Source: Lojkania enalia (lineage: Eukaryota > Ascomycota > Dothideomycetes > Pleosporales). From it: a DNA stretch of 64,000 bases. A program made the position numbers and the translations under genes. Below are positions 1 through 11,301 of the stretch, one piece after another (the stretch's first letter is position 1; each line of letters opens with the position of its first letter). The stretch is taken from contig ML986596.1 in NCBI GenBank assembly GCA_010094045.1, positions 215,276 to 279,275 on the forward strand, in the 5' to 3' direction. The notes under the pieces are model-generated. The model did no database searches and was not told the origin of the DNA. It saw only the letters and a list, made by a program, of their open reading frames with translations.

Positions 1-1521
1 TGCGCTACAAGTATCTCTTAGTGTCATTTATGCAAACCCGCCTGCTCCGTCAATCTCTAGATCCCCGATAGAATGCATGCTAAATACATAGAAGACAGCT
101 CAAATAATCAAGAAGGATTTGACGTTAGATGTTGGCCCGCTGATGTAATCTCGAGGAGCCATATTTCACTCAATATCCCGTTATATCAAACGCTTGACGA
201 AAAGAGGAGGGACGATGATAATTAAACCGGCGTTTCTATCGATAACACTAACGCGCTTGATGCCGATAATTCGAACGCGCCTTGGCTCACCGTTCGGAAC
301 GAATTAAAAGTGTAATGTCTCATCCGAACTACGGATTTTCCAATGTTGAGGTATTGTAGCAAGTCTCCTGTTTCTGTAAGGGTGCCTTATGGATATCCTA
401 AATTCTATGAGGCCATTGGAAAGATGTCGGGCCGAAGTGTTCAACAAGATATCGTACCAGCCTGAACAAACTTATTCAAGGCAAATATCGGGCCTCTTCC
501 GAAGGCACAACATCTATTCTTGAGGGTCGCGAGCTAGAATGTGCAACAGAATGTTATCAGTGCCTAGTTTTCCATAGAAGCACACGCATCGTATGCAGAG
601 CTTGAAGGATAAGGTGTTGAGGAACCGGCACTTAGGCTTGATGGCCGGATTCAACGAGTCTACGGCAACGCGGGATCGAGAAATTTGCGCAAACCGATAC
701 GATCAGAGGCCACCATACCATAAATGATGCTTTGGATACTGTGTGGAAGGCCCACTAGCAGCCACGATAGCTAACCATTACCATCAAGTCATACAGCCAC
801 CGACGGCGGGACCACATGACAGTTCCAAAAACTATTGAATATAGCCATTCAAATAAGAAAGACGTGTGAGGAACTAGAGGGCTAGGGAAGCCTTTATCGC
901 CAATCGTTTGCTTGTCATACCTGCGTTGCTGACCTGATCAGACAGGATTACACTTTCTCAGGATTAAAAACATATTATCTGCATCATAACAACTATCGCG
1001 CTTCCAAAATTGTAGGGATTCTTCAGTAGAAGGTCCACGGGCATGTGAAGATCTGCCATCTCTTACCGCAAGCGCATCGAACAGATAAGCTCCAAATCTC
1101 ATATCGCAGGCGACGCAAGAGAGGGCAGATATAATCCAAGTGCCTCTAAATTCCAAGCCAACTCCTAGAACTCCGGAATATAGCCACAAATTCTCACAAC
1201 TCCAAAGTCTCCCAACATAGCACAACGTCGTAAAGAAAAGCATCGAGCAGTCAGAAGATTCGACCAGTAGTCGACAGAAGCAATTAATAAAGAGGAATTG
1301 AATAGTGTTGTAAAGCTCGACATACCATCTTCGACGACTTTTCCGATACCTACTCTGCCCACTCTGCCCTAACTTAGAAACTAATATTTATGTACTTCAT
1401 GTATCTAGATTTGGAGTCTGGAGGGAGTTCATTGTCCTTCCAGAATGCTGCGGATATCTAACGTTTACGTCTAACATTCTAGTCATTAGTGGTGGTGATA
1501 TTAACGATGAAGTATTGGATT
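1..1521. other. Gene-poor stretch, no supported gene
   Basis: I see no coding region I can support. Two overlapping minus-strand open frames near 938-1362 lack recognisable domains and splice logic. The stretch borders other repeat-bearing, AT-rich sequence and is probably non-genic or decayed. Confidence 0.5.
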
Positions 1522-1800
1522 TCTACCCTCTTTTTTCATGGGAGATATTTACTCTTTTCCTGGATTTGAGAGGAGAAGAAGGCTGTCTAACCTCAAAGAG
1601 ATATATCGAGAAACTTTTCGATACAGGAGTGTATGATTACTCTTTCCCTGGGGAATTTTTATCCCTTCCCTAGACTGGAGAAGAGCAAGGCATAGTCTGT
1701 CTTTAGAAATAGTATGACGAGACGTATGGCTGTAAAGAAGTAGACTTTTACCCTTTCGCCTAACGGATTCTATTCCTTTGGATTTGAAAAGGGAAGATTT
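1522..1800. repeat. About 110-bp imperfect tandem repeat, three copies
   Basis: A unit starting with a TACCCTTT-like pyrimidine tract and ending with a GGATTTGAGAGGAGAAG-like purine tract recurs three times. The purine tract starts near 1561, 1671 and 1779, spacings of 110 and 108 bp. The copies are diverged. The minus strand stays open across them and encodes two related blocks of about 28 residues (LLYSHTSR... and LLYRKVSR...). I cannot tell whether this is a decayed minisatellite or a former repeat protein. Confidence 0.55.
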
Positions 1801-4800
1801 GATATTTGGACCGTCCGATCGATGTGGCAGTCGATAAGTGTTGGCAGGAGGCTTTGTATTATCGGGGCGTTGAGGCGTACCACAGACTCGCTGCGCAGCC
1901 TGATCGGTTTCGAGGCCCCAGTGTCCCATAGGCGGAAAGCTGCTACCTCGAGGACATATCCGTACCCTAAGTAGGTGTTGATAAAGGACGGAGTAGCGAA
2001 ATGTTTGATCCGCAGGCAGGAGTCAGCACATAGGTGCCGTCATGAGCCTCCTTGCCCGAATGCTGGAGGGGGAGATATCGCCTTCGGCTGTGAAGGGACT
2101 TGTCGGGAAGGCCCTGCTTGTTCCAGCTCGTGCAGATTCGGAAGCGAACCGACGCTGTCGTCTTCTTTCCCAAGAATGACGACGGGGTGATCGTACACTC
2201 CCTCGTTACCGCCGTTCACCACCTACTATCTAAGTTTTTCCGAGAGACACTGTTTCTTATGTGGCAACTTATAAACCTCACCCGGGCACATCATCTTGTA
2301 GGAGGGTGGTGGTTACTGGTTGAGAGGAACAGGGCGAGGCGCGGTACCCCTCCTAAAGGCTAGTATCTGGGCCCAGTGGCCCGTGGTTCGAACTGAGGTA
2401 GGAGGCTCAAAAGAGTTGGACCTTTGATGAGAATAAATTTTTAAATTCGCCTTAGAACTGTAATCGGAAGCCTGTGCTCGCCCGGCCACGGCGGTCACGA
2501 AATGGCGTCTGACGGATGACAGGTGATATTAGTTGAAGAGCCATTTTACTTTTTTTTGCAAAGGTCTAAATAAATGTTTAAGGAATCATAGAAGAAGAGT
2601 GATGGGGAAATTAATTAATGGGCGCGAACAGTATATTAGCAGATATAAGTTTAGTGTGAAGAGAGGAAATGAATGGTTCTTATATAACTCGGGCACCTAG
2701 TGAGCACGTTTATATATCAATCCCCGTAATCTAGGACTTGGTCGAGATCAATTTTCATAATATAGCAGTGATCCGTGGGTTGAGAAGCGAATACTGCTTC
2801 ATAAGTAAATTTCTATGAAATTTGGTTCTTTTCTTGGGATACAATTATATATCCCTTACTTCGTACCAGTGTTTACCGTTCATTGGATTAATATTAACTT
2901 GAACCGAACTTTACATCAACTCATATTGCTTCTGGTAGATAGTGCTTAGCTCTACAGTCAGTCGTTAATATCTGTGATAGGGATTTTGGCAAGTCTGCCG
3001 AGTTGTATCGGATATCGTCGTACGATATCACGCTGGATATCAGCTGATATTCCCCTTTTCTATGTAAATAAATATGGCCTGCTGGCCATCCTCAATCAAT
3101 TAGTTTAGTTCCTCATATCCCTCCCTGAGATAGGATCGCCTCTCACCACAGTATCCGAGCATTTATTTGCTTCCGATATAATTACGTCTTCTTATTACTT
3201 GTAGCACTGAAGAGTATCTTCAGAATAGGTGATAGAACCGACAATAAAGTAGAAAGATGAATTAAGATGCCGAATTATTCCATATTCAGTCATGAACACA
3301 AAGGTTAAAACTATATTCCTGGGCCGTAAACACTTTATCTCAAAACTGCGGTAGAGAACAGATCCTTGGAACTAGGTCCTAAGTGATGGCGGCTGCAACT
3401 GGTTAACAGAAAATGCTCATCATATCTTGGTACAACTATAAAAAGGCTCCATGGTCGCAGAAATTGTGCTGATAATAAAAGAAATGCAGGAATAGTTCAA
3501 ACTTCAGCTCTTTTTACCCTTGAACAATGTATTTGCTACCCAATATTAATATCTCGAAGACTCTATTGTGAAACCACTAATTTAATTGCCATTCATAGGG
3601 AGTCAACGTTGCCAGTGTCTTCGTCTTACTAGATACTGGATAGAGTCAGGACCCATGACCAAGTAGCGTAAACATCGCTGCCTAGATAGAATTGCTTCCT
3701 ACCGATGCATCCTCGTAGCTGAACGCCAGAAGCTTTGGGAAGTTTGAATCATAGGCTAGAATCTCTAGGCATCGGCAACATTCAGTTACTTCTTCAGGTG
3801 GCGATATACCCTCCTATTAATTTCAAGACGGCTCGAGAAAAAGCAAGTAGAGCAAGTGGAAGGATTATGAAGCGGTAACAAAAAAGAAATGCATACCATG
3901 CATATTGTACATTAATCCATCTGCAGCATGAGCAAAAATAATGTCTAGTTACTCATGCACCTAGTAGTACATTCAACAATCATATACTCGATTTGGATAA
4001 TGTAGGCAATATTAGAGCTGACATATCAAGCAGAGAGGATAAGGCGAAAGAAGTGCTGACATTATAAATCGTGCTCATACACAACAGCAAAGAGGTTAGT
4101 CTAATATTAGGAGGGCCGTTCATGATACAGAAGCAATGATAATGATTTGAGCTAGTTTCCCGACCACACTGCTGATCTGCTTCACCTATGTAGATATGAA
4201 AGATAATTGACTCAAATCTTCGGCGAATATAATCAAGTGGAGAATTTTGATTGGAAACAGCTACGGTACTTAGCAAAAGAGATGGGAGCACAGTGCTGGA
4301 AAGGAAAGAATATTGGATCTAATGGGATTGATACTGAGCGAAAGGTAGTATGATACTCACTGAAATTGAGTGGGCTGGTTCACATAATGATAATTTGCAG
4401 CTTACGTTTGTGTCTACGGTCTTTCCCCCGCTTCCGGTGTCAAGAGGAGAAAACCCAGACACGTATATTTTTTCTAGATTCACTAGCTTTCACGTCTACT
4501 ATAAATTAGTTTTAGGTATTACGGAATACAGATACTCACGCCAAGATTTGGTTTCCATATTCTGAGCGAGGAAGAATACAGTCTCTACGAAGCGTAGATA
4601 CACAATATTGGTTGACAACATCCTCGGTAGCGTCTAGCGCTTCTGAGCACACCATTTTCTTACATAATAATCAAAATATCTGCTTCTTTGACAATACTTT
4701 TTCTTGGGATTATCTCCATAGTGTAGTATTCATAGTAGTCACAATGAGGCGCCCTAGTAAACTAGGCTTGGTCGCAGGATATTGTGCCGACAAAACTAAA

Positions 4801-5078
4801 GCTAGTTTCTGGGGGACACTTTGATTTGCTATTATTCGCGTACATATTTCTCTTGTTTCTATGAGGAGTAGGCTGCGCCAAGTCATGGTGATTCACAGAC
4901 ATCGAATCTAGGACACCTCTTCCAAGCCCGTGTCAATACACCTGTTCGTACAGCTTCATGACGCTCTATTTTTATGCGACACAAGACACTAATTAGATGG
5001 CTGAATATCTTCCTCACTTGTCATCCCTCGTCTATATTCTCTCCCTCGGCCTCTCGTCAACTGAATAAGAACATAGAA
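1801..5078. other. AT-rich gene-poor block with an island of normal composition
   Basis: From 1801 to about 2520 base composition is balanced. From about 2520 on it is clearly AT-rich with dense stop codons in all frames. I find no convincing gene. A cluster of GATATC-centred inverted repeats lies near 3011-3050. The look fits repeat decay (RIP-like), but no dinucleotide index was computed. Confidence 0.45.
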
Positions 5079-5700
5079 ATGCCCTCACGTAAGGGTAAAA
5101 GCTCTTTTCGTGATAACCCTACCTCGAAACGTCGGAGAATTGACCCTAGAACAAGGAAACAAGCTGAGCCCATGAAGAAGCTATAGTGAGTTACATCTAG
5201 CCTTGTCGACACGGGTACAAGAGCTGAAGTTTTACCTACGGTGTATACGATGTCCCACTAAGCTTCAGGTTGGTGAAGACGGAGAAACGCAGACTGTGTA
5301 TATTCACTAGTCACGACTGTCTGAATGTTCTCGGCGGCTTGGAAAAGAAGCGTCTCAGAAAGACGTCATCGAGTTCGACAGCGTATCACCCGAAGCGCTT
5401 ATTAGCTTCTCAGAGTATATTTACGAAGGCGGCGTCATTGAGATGGAAGGGTTAGAAGAATACGTGCAAAATTCGAATGGATATAGCTGCCCTAACGGAG
5501 ATAGACGAGTGACTTCCCCAGAGAACGCCACCATGATCACTGATGGTATGGGCCACTTTTGTATTGAGGCTGAGAGTGAGACAAAATTTGCATGCAACAA
5601 AAGGCTATCTTTAGATGGGGAAGCAGCAAGAAACGCAACCCCTTCCACCACAGCTAGTGATACCAATCCCCAATCTTTGGTATATGGTTCTCAAATCTAA
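5079..5700 (+). pseudogene. Decayed BTB/POZ-domain gene
   Basis: One plus-strand frame is open from about 5180 to 5700 except for a TAG at 5308-5310. Its translation reads like a BTB/POZ domain: a V-G-E-D-G-E-T strand, a TVYIH segment where BTB proteins carry the conserved VH followed by K/Q-S, then DVIEF and a SEYIYEGG segment matching the usual 'F-x-x-W/Y-L-Y-T-G' end. The stop sits exactly at the H-(K/Q)-S position, so CAG to TAG (a RIP-type C-to-T change) would explain it. A basic segment rich in K and R at 5079-5186, in another frame, may be the old 5' exon; no splice pair I tried joins the two in frame. Called from motif reading only. Confidence 0.42.
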
Positions 5701-6653
5701 ACATCGAAGGAAAAATTTTGAACGATCACTGGATCTATACTCCTTTAGCAAACATATGAGATCCCTATGTTCATACTCACCGTAATTTGCAATGGCAACC
5801 TTTCTCTTACTCAGTAGGGACTTGGTCTTGTCCAACCATAATGCGACATACCGTCTCACAGCTAGGCATGTAGTCAAGTCTAATATGCTATATACTGGAC
5901 TTCTGGGCACATTATTCCAAGCGACATCGTGATAACTATCTTAAAGACGATCAAGATGGCTTTGCCACCCTCGCACCGGCCGCTCTCGTCGAACTACTAT
6001 TTTGGACTTTGTCAAGAGTAGATAAGATTACCAGAGTAACTCTATGTCCAGGGACTTTTGACTCTCTTTTGGAGTTGATTACACCCAAAGTGTCAAGTCC
6101 AACCCCTACAACCTCGCCTCTCGAGCAGTAATTTGCGCCGTTAGGAGCTTGATTTCTTTCCGCAAAAGGCAGACTTTGTCTATAACTGCTCTGACTGATA
6201 TCCGGGTACGGACCTGTTTTGGGACCTTTCGTCTCAGGACCACACGTCACAGACCGCGTTACGCGCCTTTTATGAACGTCACATGTCAAGCTGCTTAACT
6301 GGTTCGATTTGGTTTAATTTATTTACCCCGACCTCTCCCTCATATAGAGTATGCAGGCTACAACTACCCTATTACAATTAGTAACCTTTAGGCTGTACTA
6401 ACTATATATAGATAATAATAATTATTAGTAGCTAATAGCTTTTAACTCTAAATTTCCTTCTACTAATAGTGTGTATACTCTGGCAGTTTCTCGAGATTAA
6501 CTCTATGCTTATTAAAAATACGTCTATCTCCATTAAGATACCTACTTATTGTTTTGGCCCCCATGTCGTAGCTCATCTTCAACTTCTATCCCTCTGTTTT
6601 CCTCCAATCTGACTGACACACAACGATGGTCTAGCATTTTACGCCTCTTTACA
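5701..6653. other. Intergenic, AT-rich, no supported gene
   Basis: A 112-codon minus-strand frame (5951-6289) has no recognisable domain. From 6300 to 6540 the sequence is very AT-rich with TATATA and ATTATTAGTAG-like runs. Nothing else is supported. Confidence 0.45.
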
Positions 6654-7969
6654 ATGGCTAATGACCTAGATGTATCGACTACACTCCGTATGCTGGAGGA
6701 ACTGCGAGCTATCCGGCTTGATCTTGGAGCGGCAAGCGACGACCTACAGTACATCTTTTTTGCGCTACACCAACGTATTATTTGTCTTGTTATCGCCGGC
6801 TTCGCCGTGTAGTACACCAACCAGCAGCCTACAGTGATATTTGCGATCAATCTGTTGGCTACTTCTCCATCTCCGATTTTGATTGGTGTCGGTTTGAAGA
6901 GTATGAGACAGCGATACGGTGGGATGGTTGAAGCGGTATTGTACATGGCATTTGGGTACGTTAAGGCCTCAACATCGCAGTAATAGTTTAAGTGAGCTGA
7001 CCTCATTTGCTACAGCAGCGCCGTCAACCTCGTAACCTCAGTCATCCTCCTAAGGAAGCGGCAAATCAAATTGCTGCAGACTTTGCTTATTAGAGGCATC
7101 CTATCGAATATGCATCTGATGCTCGGCTTGGGGTTTGTCGCTGGAGGTATGCATGCAATGGAGAGGGCTTACAATGAGAATTCGTCCAGCAAATTCGGCT
7201 CTCTTCTTTCTCTTAGCTGTGACTGGTCTGATTCTCCCTACGGCTAGCCAACTACTTGCCAAACCTGTAACAGGTAGGATTGTCAAGCAGTCCTGTTCGA
7301 TTGCGATCGTGTTCAATCTCGTATATTTTGGACTGCTGTGGTTTCAACTCAAGACAAATCACAGCCTGTTCGAAACATACTGCAATGTCGAGGAAGAGGA
7401 GACAGGAGTCACGCGGCGAAAGAAGCAGCTTAGGGTTGGGAGTGCGATTGCCATTATAGCTGTATCAACCACTTTCGTCGGCTTCAATACGTACTTCGCA
7501 GTAAATAGCCTCGAAGGATTGTTGAACCAGACAGATCTAACCGCGAGTTTTGTTAGCATAGTGTTACTCCCTCTTTTTACTAATGACTTGGAGCCAATAA
7601 TGGCGGCGTACCGCGGCGGCATGGACCTTTGCCTCCAGGTTACAGTCGGTAAGTGTATCCAGAATACACTGTTTGTTATCCCTGTTGTGGTAATAATCGG
7701 ATGGGGGAGGGGCATTGATGAAATGATGCTAAACTTCAATGGCTTCGATGTTGCGGCCTTATTTTCATCCGCACTATATATTGCATTCCTTACCAATGAT
7801 GGGAAATCAGACTGGTGGGTTTCAAGCTGGAACATTTGACCTGATATCTCTAACAGTTCCTAGGTTCGAGGGGGTGGCCCTATTAGCCATGTTTATTATT
7901 ATCTCCATCTCAGCCTATTACATTGAGCGGTTTAGTAGTAGAGCATTACACCTCTACTACCTGAAATAG
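6654..7969 (+). CDS. Divergent vacuolar-type Ca2+/H+ exchanger (CaCA family), possibly degraded
   Basis: The family exchanges cytosolic Ca2+ for vacuolar H+. The frame follows fungal VCX proteins over most of their length. Introns at 6956-7015, 7147-7189 and 7815-7863 keep it open, giving SILSN-like (GILSNMHLMLGL), TASQLL, VSIVLLP, MDLCLQV, IIGW and NDGKSDWFEGVALL segments. Three things are odd. An in-frame TAG lies at 6810-6812, just before YTNQQPTVIF; it is a nonsense mutation or the acceptor of an unrecognised 5' intron. The first alpha-motif GNAVE reads GSAVN, so the transport glutamate is Asn. The second motif GNAAEH reads TNDLEP and is followed by a deletion of about three residues. The 43-nt second intron is very short; without it the frame shifts. 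The 5' end is uncertain. Likely a pseudogene or a paralogue with altered function. Confidence 0.6.
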
Positions 7970-8304
7970 TTAGCTCCCTACTTATTTAGGGGCGGCTGAG
8001 TGATATATTGCTATTGCCTCGGATCTTGATGTTTAACGTACTAGAGTCGGCGAACAAACCCGAAGGTGTATACTTGACATTTGGACTTTGTGGTTACATT
8101 TTAATTTCATGGTCCCCTGAAAACGATTGTTTAGACATAAATTTCACGAGCGCGGTACATTGATATTGAGAACAGCGCTTGAATGAAATAGTTGACGTTG
8201 GAGGCGAGGCATTAGTGATTATCGGCCTTGGCACATCCTGACCTCATCGAAAGATTTCCAATCGCACATCTCCAATTACACCAACATCATCCACACAATT
8301 CAAC
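7970..8304. other. Intergenic, upstream of GRX5
   Basis: Short AT-rich spacer between the exchanger gene and GRX5, both on the plus strand. It presumably carries the GRX5 promoter. I see no distinct site in it. Confidence 0.4.
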
Positions 8305-8968
8305 ATGTTCTCAAGGACGGCCTTCACATCGGTATGTGTTAAATTCCTCATGGCCTCGCCAGACCTCAATATATATTAACAATTTTGGTAGGCATTCCGC
8401 GCCGCAAGCCGGAGCATTCGCCCCGTCCCCTCCCCCGCTACAGCTCCACGCTTCCTTATCCCTGCGCAAATACGTTTACTTTCTGATGACGTACGGAGAG
8501 CTATTGATAAGGCTGTAGCCACGTCGCCAGTAGTTCTGTTCATGAAGGGGACGCCAGAGATGCCGCGATGCGGTTTTTCAAGAGCGAGCATTCAGATCTT
8601 GGGCATGCAGGGCGTGGATCCGGAGAAATTCACGGCCTTCAATGTACTGGAGGATGATGATCTAAGGCAAGGTATGTCTTGCGATATGTTATGTCCTGTG
8701 GAAGATGGAAAGCTACATTGCAGGCTCTTCGGAAGCGGACGGACGGGCACGTCGCATACAAGAGCATAATGCTGACCGAGCAATTGTAGGAATAAAAGAA
8801 TACTCAGAATGGCCAACGATACCCCAACTCTACGTCGACAAGGAATTCATCGGCGGCTGCGATATCCTCATGACCATGCACCAAGACGGATCATTGGCAA
8901 AGATGCTAGAGGAGAAGGGCGTGCTTGTTCCGGCCGAAGAAGGAAGTGCCCCGGATCCTCCTAAATGA
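8305..8968 (+). CDS. GRX5: Monothiol glutaredoxin 5, mitochondrial
   Basis: Grx5 passes Fe-S clusters from the ISU scaffold to acceptors in the mitochondrial matrix, using glutathione. Three exons (8305-8331, 8392-8671, 8790-8968) encode 161 aa. The N-terminal ~40 residues are rich in Arg and Ser and free of acids, as in a matrix presequence. The active site CGFS is at residues 69-72 in PRCGFSR, followed by [10 protein letters not shown] (cis-Pro, glutathione binding) and the GGCDI segment, all diagnostic of monothiol glutaredoxins. Length fits the family (about 150 aa). The ATG lies in a CAACATG context, and the first intron splits the presequence, which is common in fungi. Both introns are GT-AG. 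Nothing unusual is seen in the catalytic part. Confidence 0.95.
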
Positions 8969-9448
8969 TGAAGAAGAGCTTGATTCATGGTGGATCGATT
9001 GGTTCAATGACTGTACAATATTGTCTGAACGAAAAAGCATACCTAGAGACGCGCAGCATTGTCTCCACAGTAGTGTAAGATCATTGTGTTACATACACAC
9101 TTTTATTTCTGGCCAACTCAAGCTGCCACCTTTCTTAAGTTCTCCGAGTGAAGCTGTTTGGGCACGTGATACCACCGATGCTCTCGTGCACCCGCTTCCC
9201 CCCACCGGTCTTCGGCATTTAAATCCATAGCGATAGCTCAATTGTTTAAAGTTCATTTTGACTTTATTTGCCGTTTTAATAATTTCTGGTTCGTCCACAT
9301 AGGCTCTGAGATTATGAGATGTCTTTCCTGATTCAGAATCGGATGGTTTGTGAAGCCCATGCCCGTTCCTTCCCCAAACGTCACAAGCCCTCACTTCTCG
9401 ACTTTACCGCTCTGAATTTTTTAGAGGAGGCATCCCTTGGACATTAAG
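8969..9448. other. Intergenic spacer between GRX5 and the next gene
   Basis: About 480 bp, with the 3' region of GRX5 and the 5' region of the coiled-coil gene on the same strand. No further feature is recognised. Confidence 0.4.
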
Positions 9449-10614
9449 ATGGCGACCGATGGCCCGAGACCACCTATGAGAGTAAATCACCCCACTCATC
9501 TGCGCAAGGAGGTCTCTCCGGTGAAAGAGAAGCGCTCGGTCGTAGTGTCCAGCATATTCAACAAGAAGCGTCCCATTCCGCCAAGGACAACAGGCAACCC
9601 CCTCAAAGCGTTCTCGAATGACTTTCAAGAAGCCGTCGAAGGAACAGCCCCAAAGAAGGTCAGAATTGCGCTGAAGGGCAACGGGACGGAGCCAGGTTCT
9701 AGTACGGTCAGCCCACGCAAGCCCTCATCAGGACGAAAGGGAAGGAAGGAGGACCCGCACCCGCTCTCTGAGGCATTCAATGGTATATCTCCTTGTTCGT
9801 GCACCCGCTGAACCTTGCGGGTGCATCGCTGTATGAAACTATGTAACGCGTGCTCAAAGCATCCACAGACACCACACAAGCTTATCGCAACCACCTCTAC
9901 AAAACGACCCTCGCTCAGCTCGAACACACGCACAATAACCTGATAATGCACCTCCACGACTCCACGCTTTACAGCACTCCCGACCCCAATGGCCCCAACG
10001 GCTCCCCTGTGAAGCTCCAGATCTGGACGATGCTTCAGCAATCAACCCGCCACCTCTGCACACCCATTGGCCCTGCTACACTCCGCATCCCCATCACAAA
10101 CACCAACGGCGAAAAGGAGAAAGTACTGCAGAGTTTGGAAAGCCGGATGACGGAGTTTGAGACACTGTATAAGAGCGAGGTGAAGGAGTTGCAGGCATTG
10201 CATGCACAGTGGGAGACCGTGGTGGGCGAGATTTGGAAGTGCGGCGTGCAGTTTTTGGGCGAGGAGAAGATGAGGGAGATGTTGATGCCCAGCACGCAAA
10301 ACCATACTGGTGACAAGGAGCAAGCAAAGGAACTGGTTGTTGCCGGGGATGGAGATCAAGATGCCGGGGCAAAAGGAAAGAAAAAAGTTGCTTTCCGGGA
10401 TCCTCTTCCTCGAATACTTACACAGCCAAGTGCATTCCAGCGCTCTGTTCAACCCCTCCCCGACGTTCCTGGTGATGAAGTCCAGAAACTGGAGGACATG
10501 ATTGACGGGTTGGGTGCGAAGCAAATCGAGGAATTCAGGAAGCTAGACAAGGAAGAGAAGAAATGGTGGCGTCGGAAGGAGGGAAGGATCGCCGCAGCAT
10601 TTCAGGATGAGTAA
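9449..10614 (+). CDS. Hypothetical coiled-coil protein, 362 aa
   Basis: I do not recognise this protein. Two exons (9449-9782 and 9860-10614) join through a 77-nt GT-AG intron in phase 1, giving 362 aa. The first ~110 residues are basic and Ser/Pro-rich, with patches such as KKRPIPPR and GRKGRKE that could act in nuclear localisation. The middle (about 120-240) is helical and heptad-like, rich in Leu, Glu and Lys. A second short helical segment precedes a charged Trp-containing end (KKWWRRKEGR). Such a layout suits a small scaffold or chromatin protein, but that is a guess. ATG 9449 is the first Met in frame (AAGATGG context). Confidence 0.75.
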
Positions 10615-11301
10615 TACATAGATCTGGTTCCCTAGATATCAGCATGTCACGGGATAAATCGGCATATAGTGTGGTGGTCTGATAAAGGCGGGGATTTCGT
10701 GGAGCATCTAGATGGTAAGAGTCGGCGACTTGTTGATGTGATTACGGCATTTAGTTGGACGAGAACATAGCGCGGGAACATGTTGCGCATCGATTACTCA
10801 AAAGACCATCTAGAAATCGTGGACGCAGATGATCGGGGAATCCATGTCTAAGATAATGCGCTAAAGGGAGCGCATCTTCACAAATATCATATTTTGATAG
10901 TTGAACATCCATCCATACTTTACTATCCATATATGTGTATGGACCAAATATTAAACATATGTCTCGGACATTCTTCAGACTAGCGGCGCAAATGGAGTTG
11001 AAACTGTTAAACACCTTATGTGTAAAGTACATGGAGTGGAAAAGGAACATGCAGCTACAGTAGCAATTAAGAAAATTCAAGACCAAGCATTACCTGTGAC
11101 AAGGTTCCGCAGCATCCTTTTGCTCCTTCGCATGCAGAAACATATGGTATAGTTGGTCTAGTGGGATATCTTATATTGGTTTGACTCTAAAATGCACGTC
11201 GTCGGGCCACCATTGTCCTAAGCAGCTGATCTGGCCCCATCCGGATCCTTGCGGTCTTTCAATTTCTCAAACAGCTCTCTCCACAGATCTTAGCTGCTCG
11301 C
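10615..11301. other. Convergent intergenic region
   Basis: Lies between the 3' ends of the coiled-coil gene (plus) and CCP1 (minus). A 111-codon minus-strand frame at 10751-11086 is Cys-rich but has no recognisable domain and probably is chance. No other feature. Confidence 0.4.

Noticed and set aside
938..1362. Two overlapping minus-strand frames of 65 and 101 codons
   Set aside because: No domain, and no splice pair links them into a coherent protein.
2042..2183. Plus-strand frame resembling a LINE reverse-transcriptase fragment (ISPSAV, LLVPARA)
   Set aside because: Only about 45 codons and no RPIA-type catalytic motif follow. Similarity may be chance.
2366..2400. Pol III A-box and B-box-like words (GGCCCAGTGG and GGTTCGAAC) next to each other
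   Set aside because: They are too close together for a tRNA or a normal SINE promoter, and there is no terminator or tail.
5951..6289. 112-codon minus-strand frame
   Set aside because: No recognisable domain, and composition like the neighbouring non-coding DNA.
10751..11086. Cys-rich minus-strand frame between two convergent genes
   Set aside because: No domain, and it sits in the 3' flanks of both genes. Likely chance.
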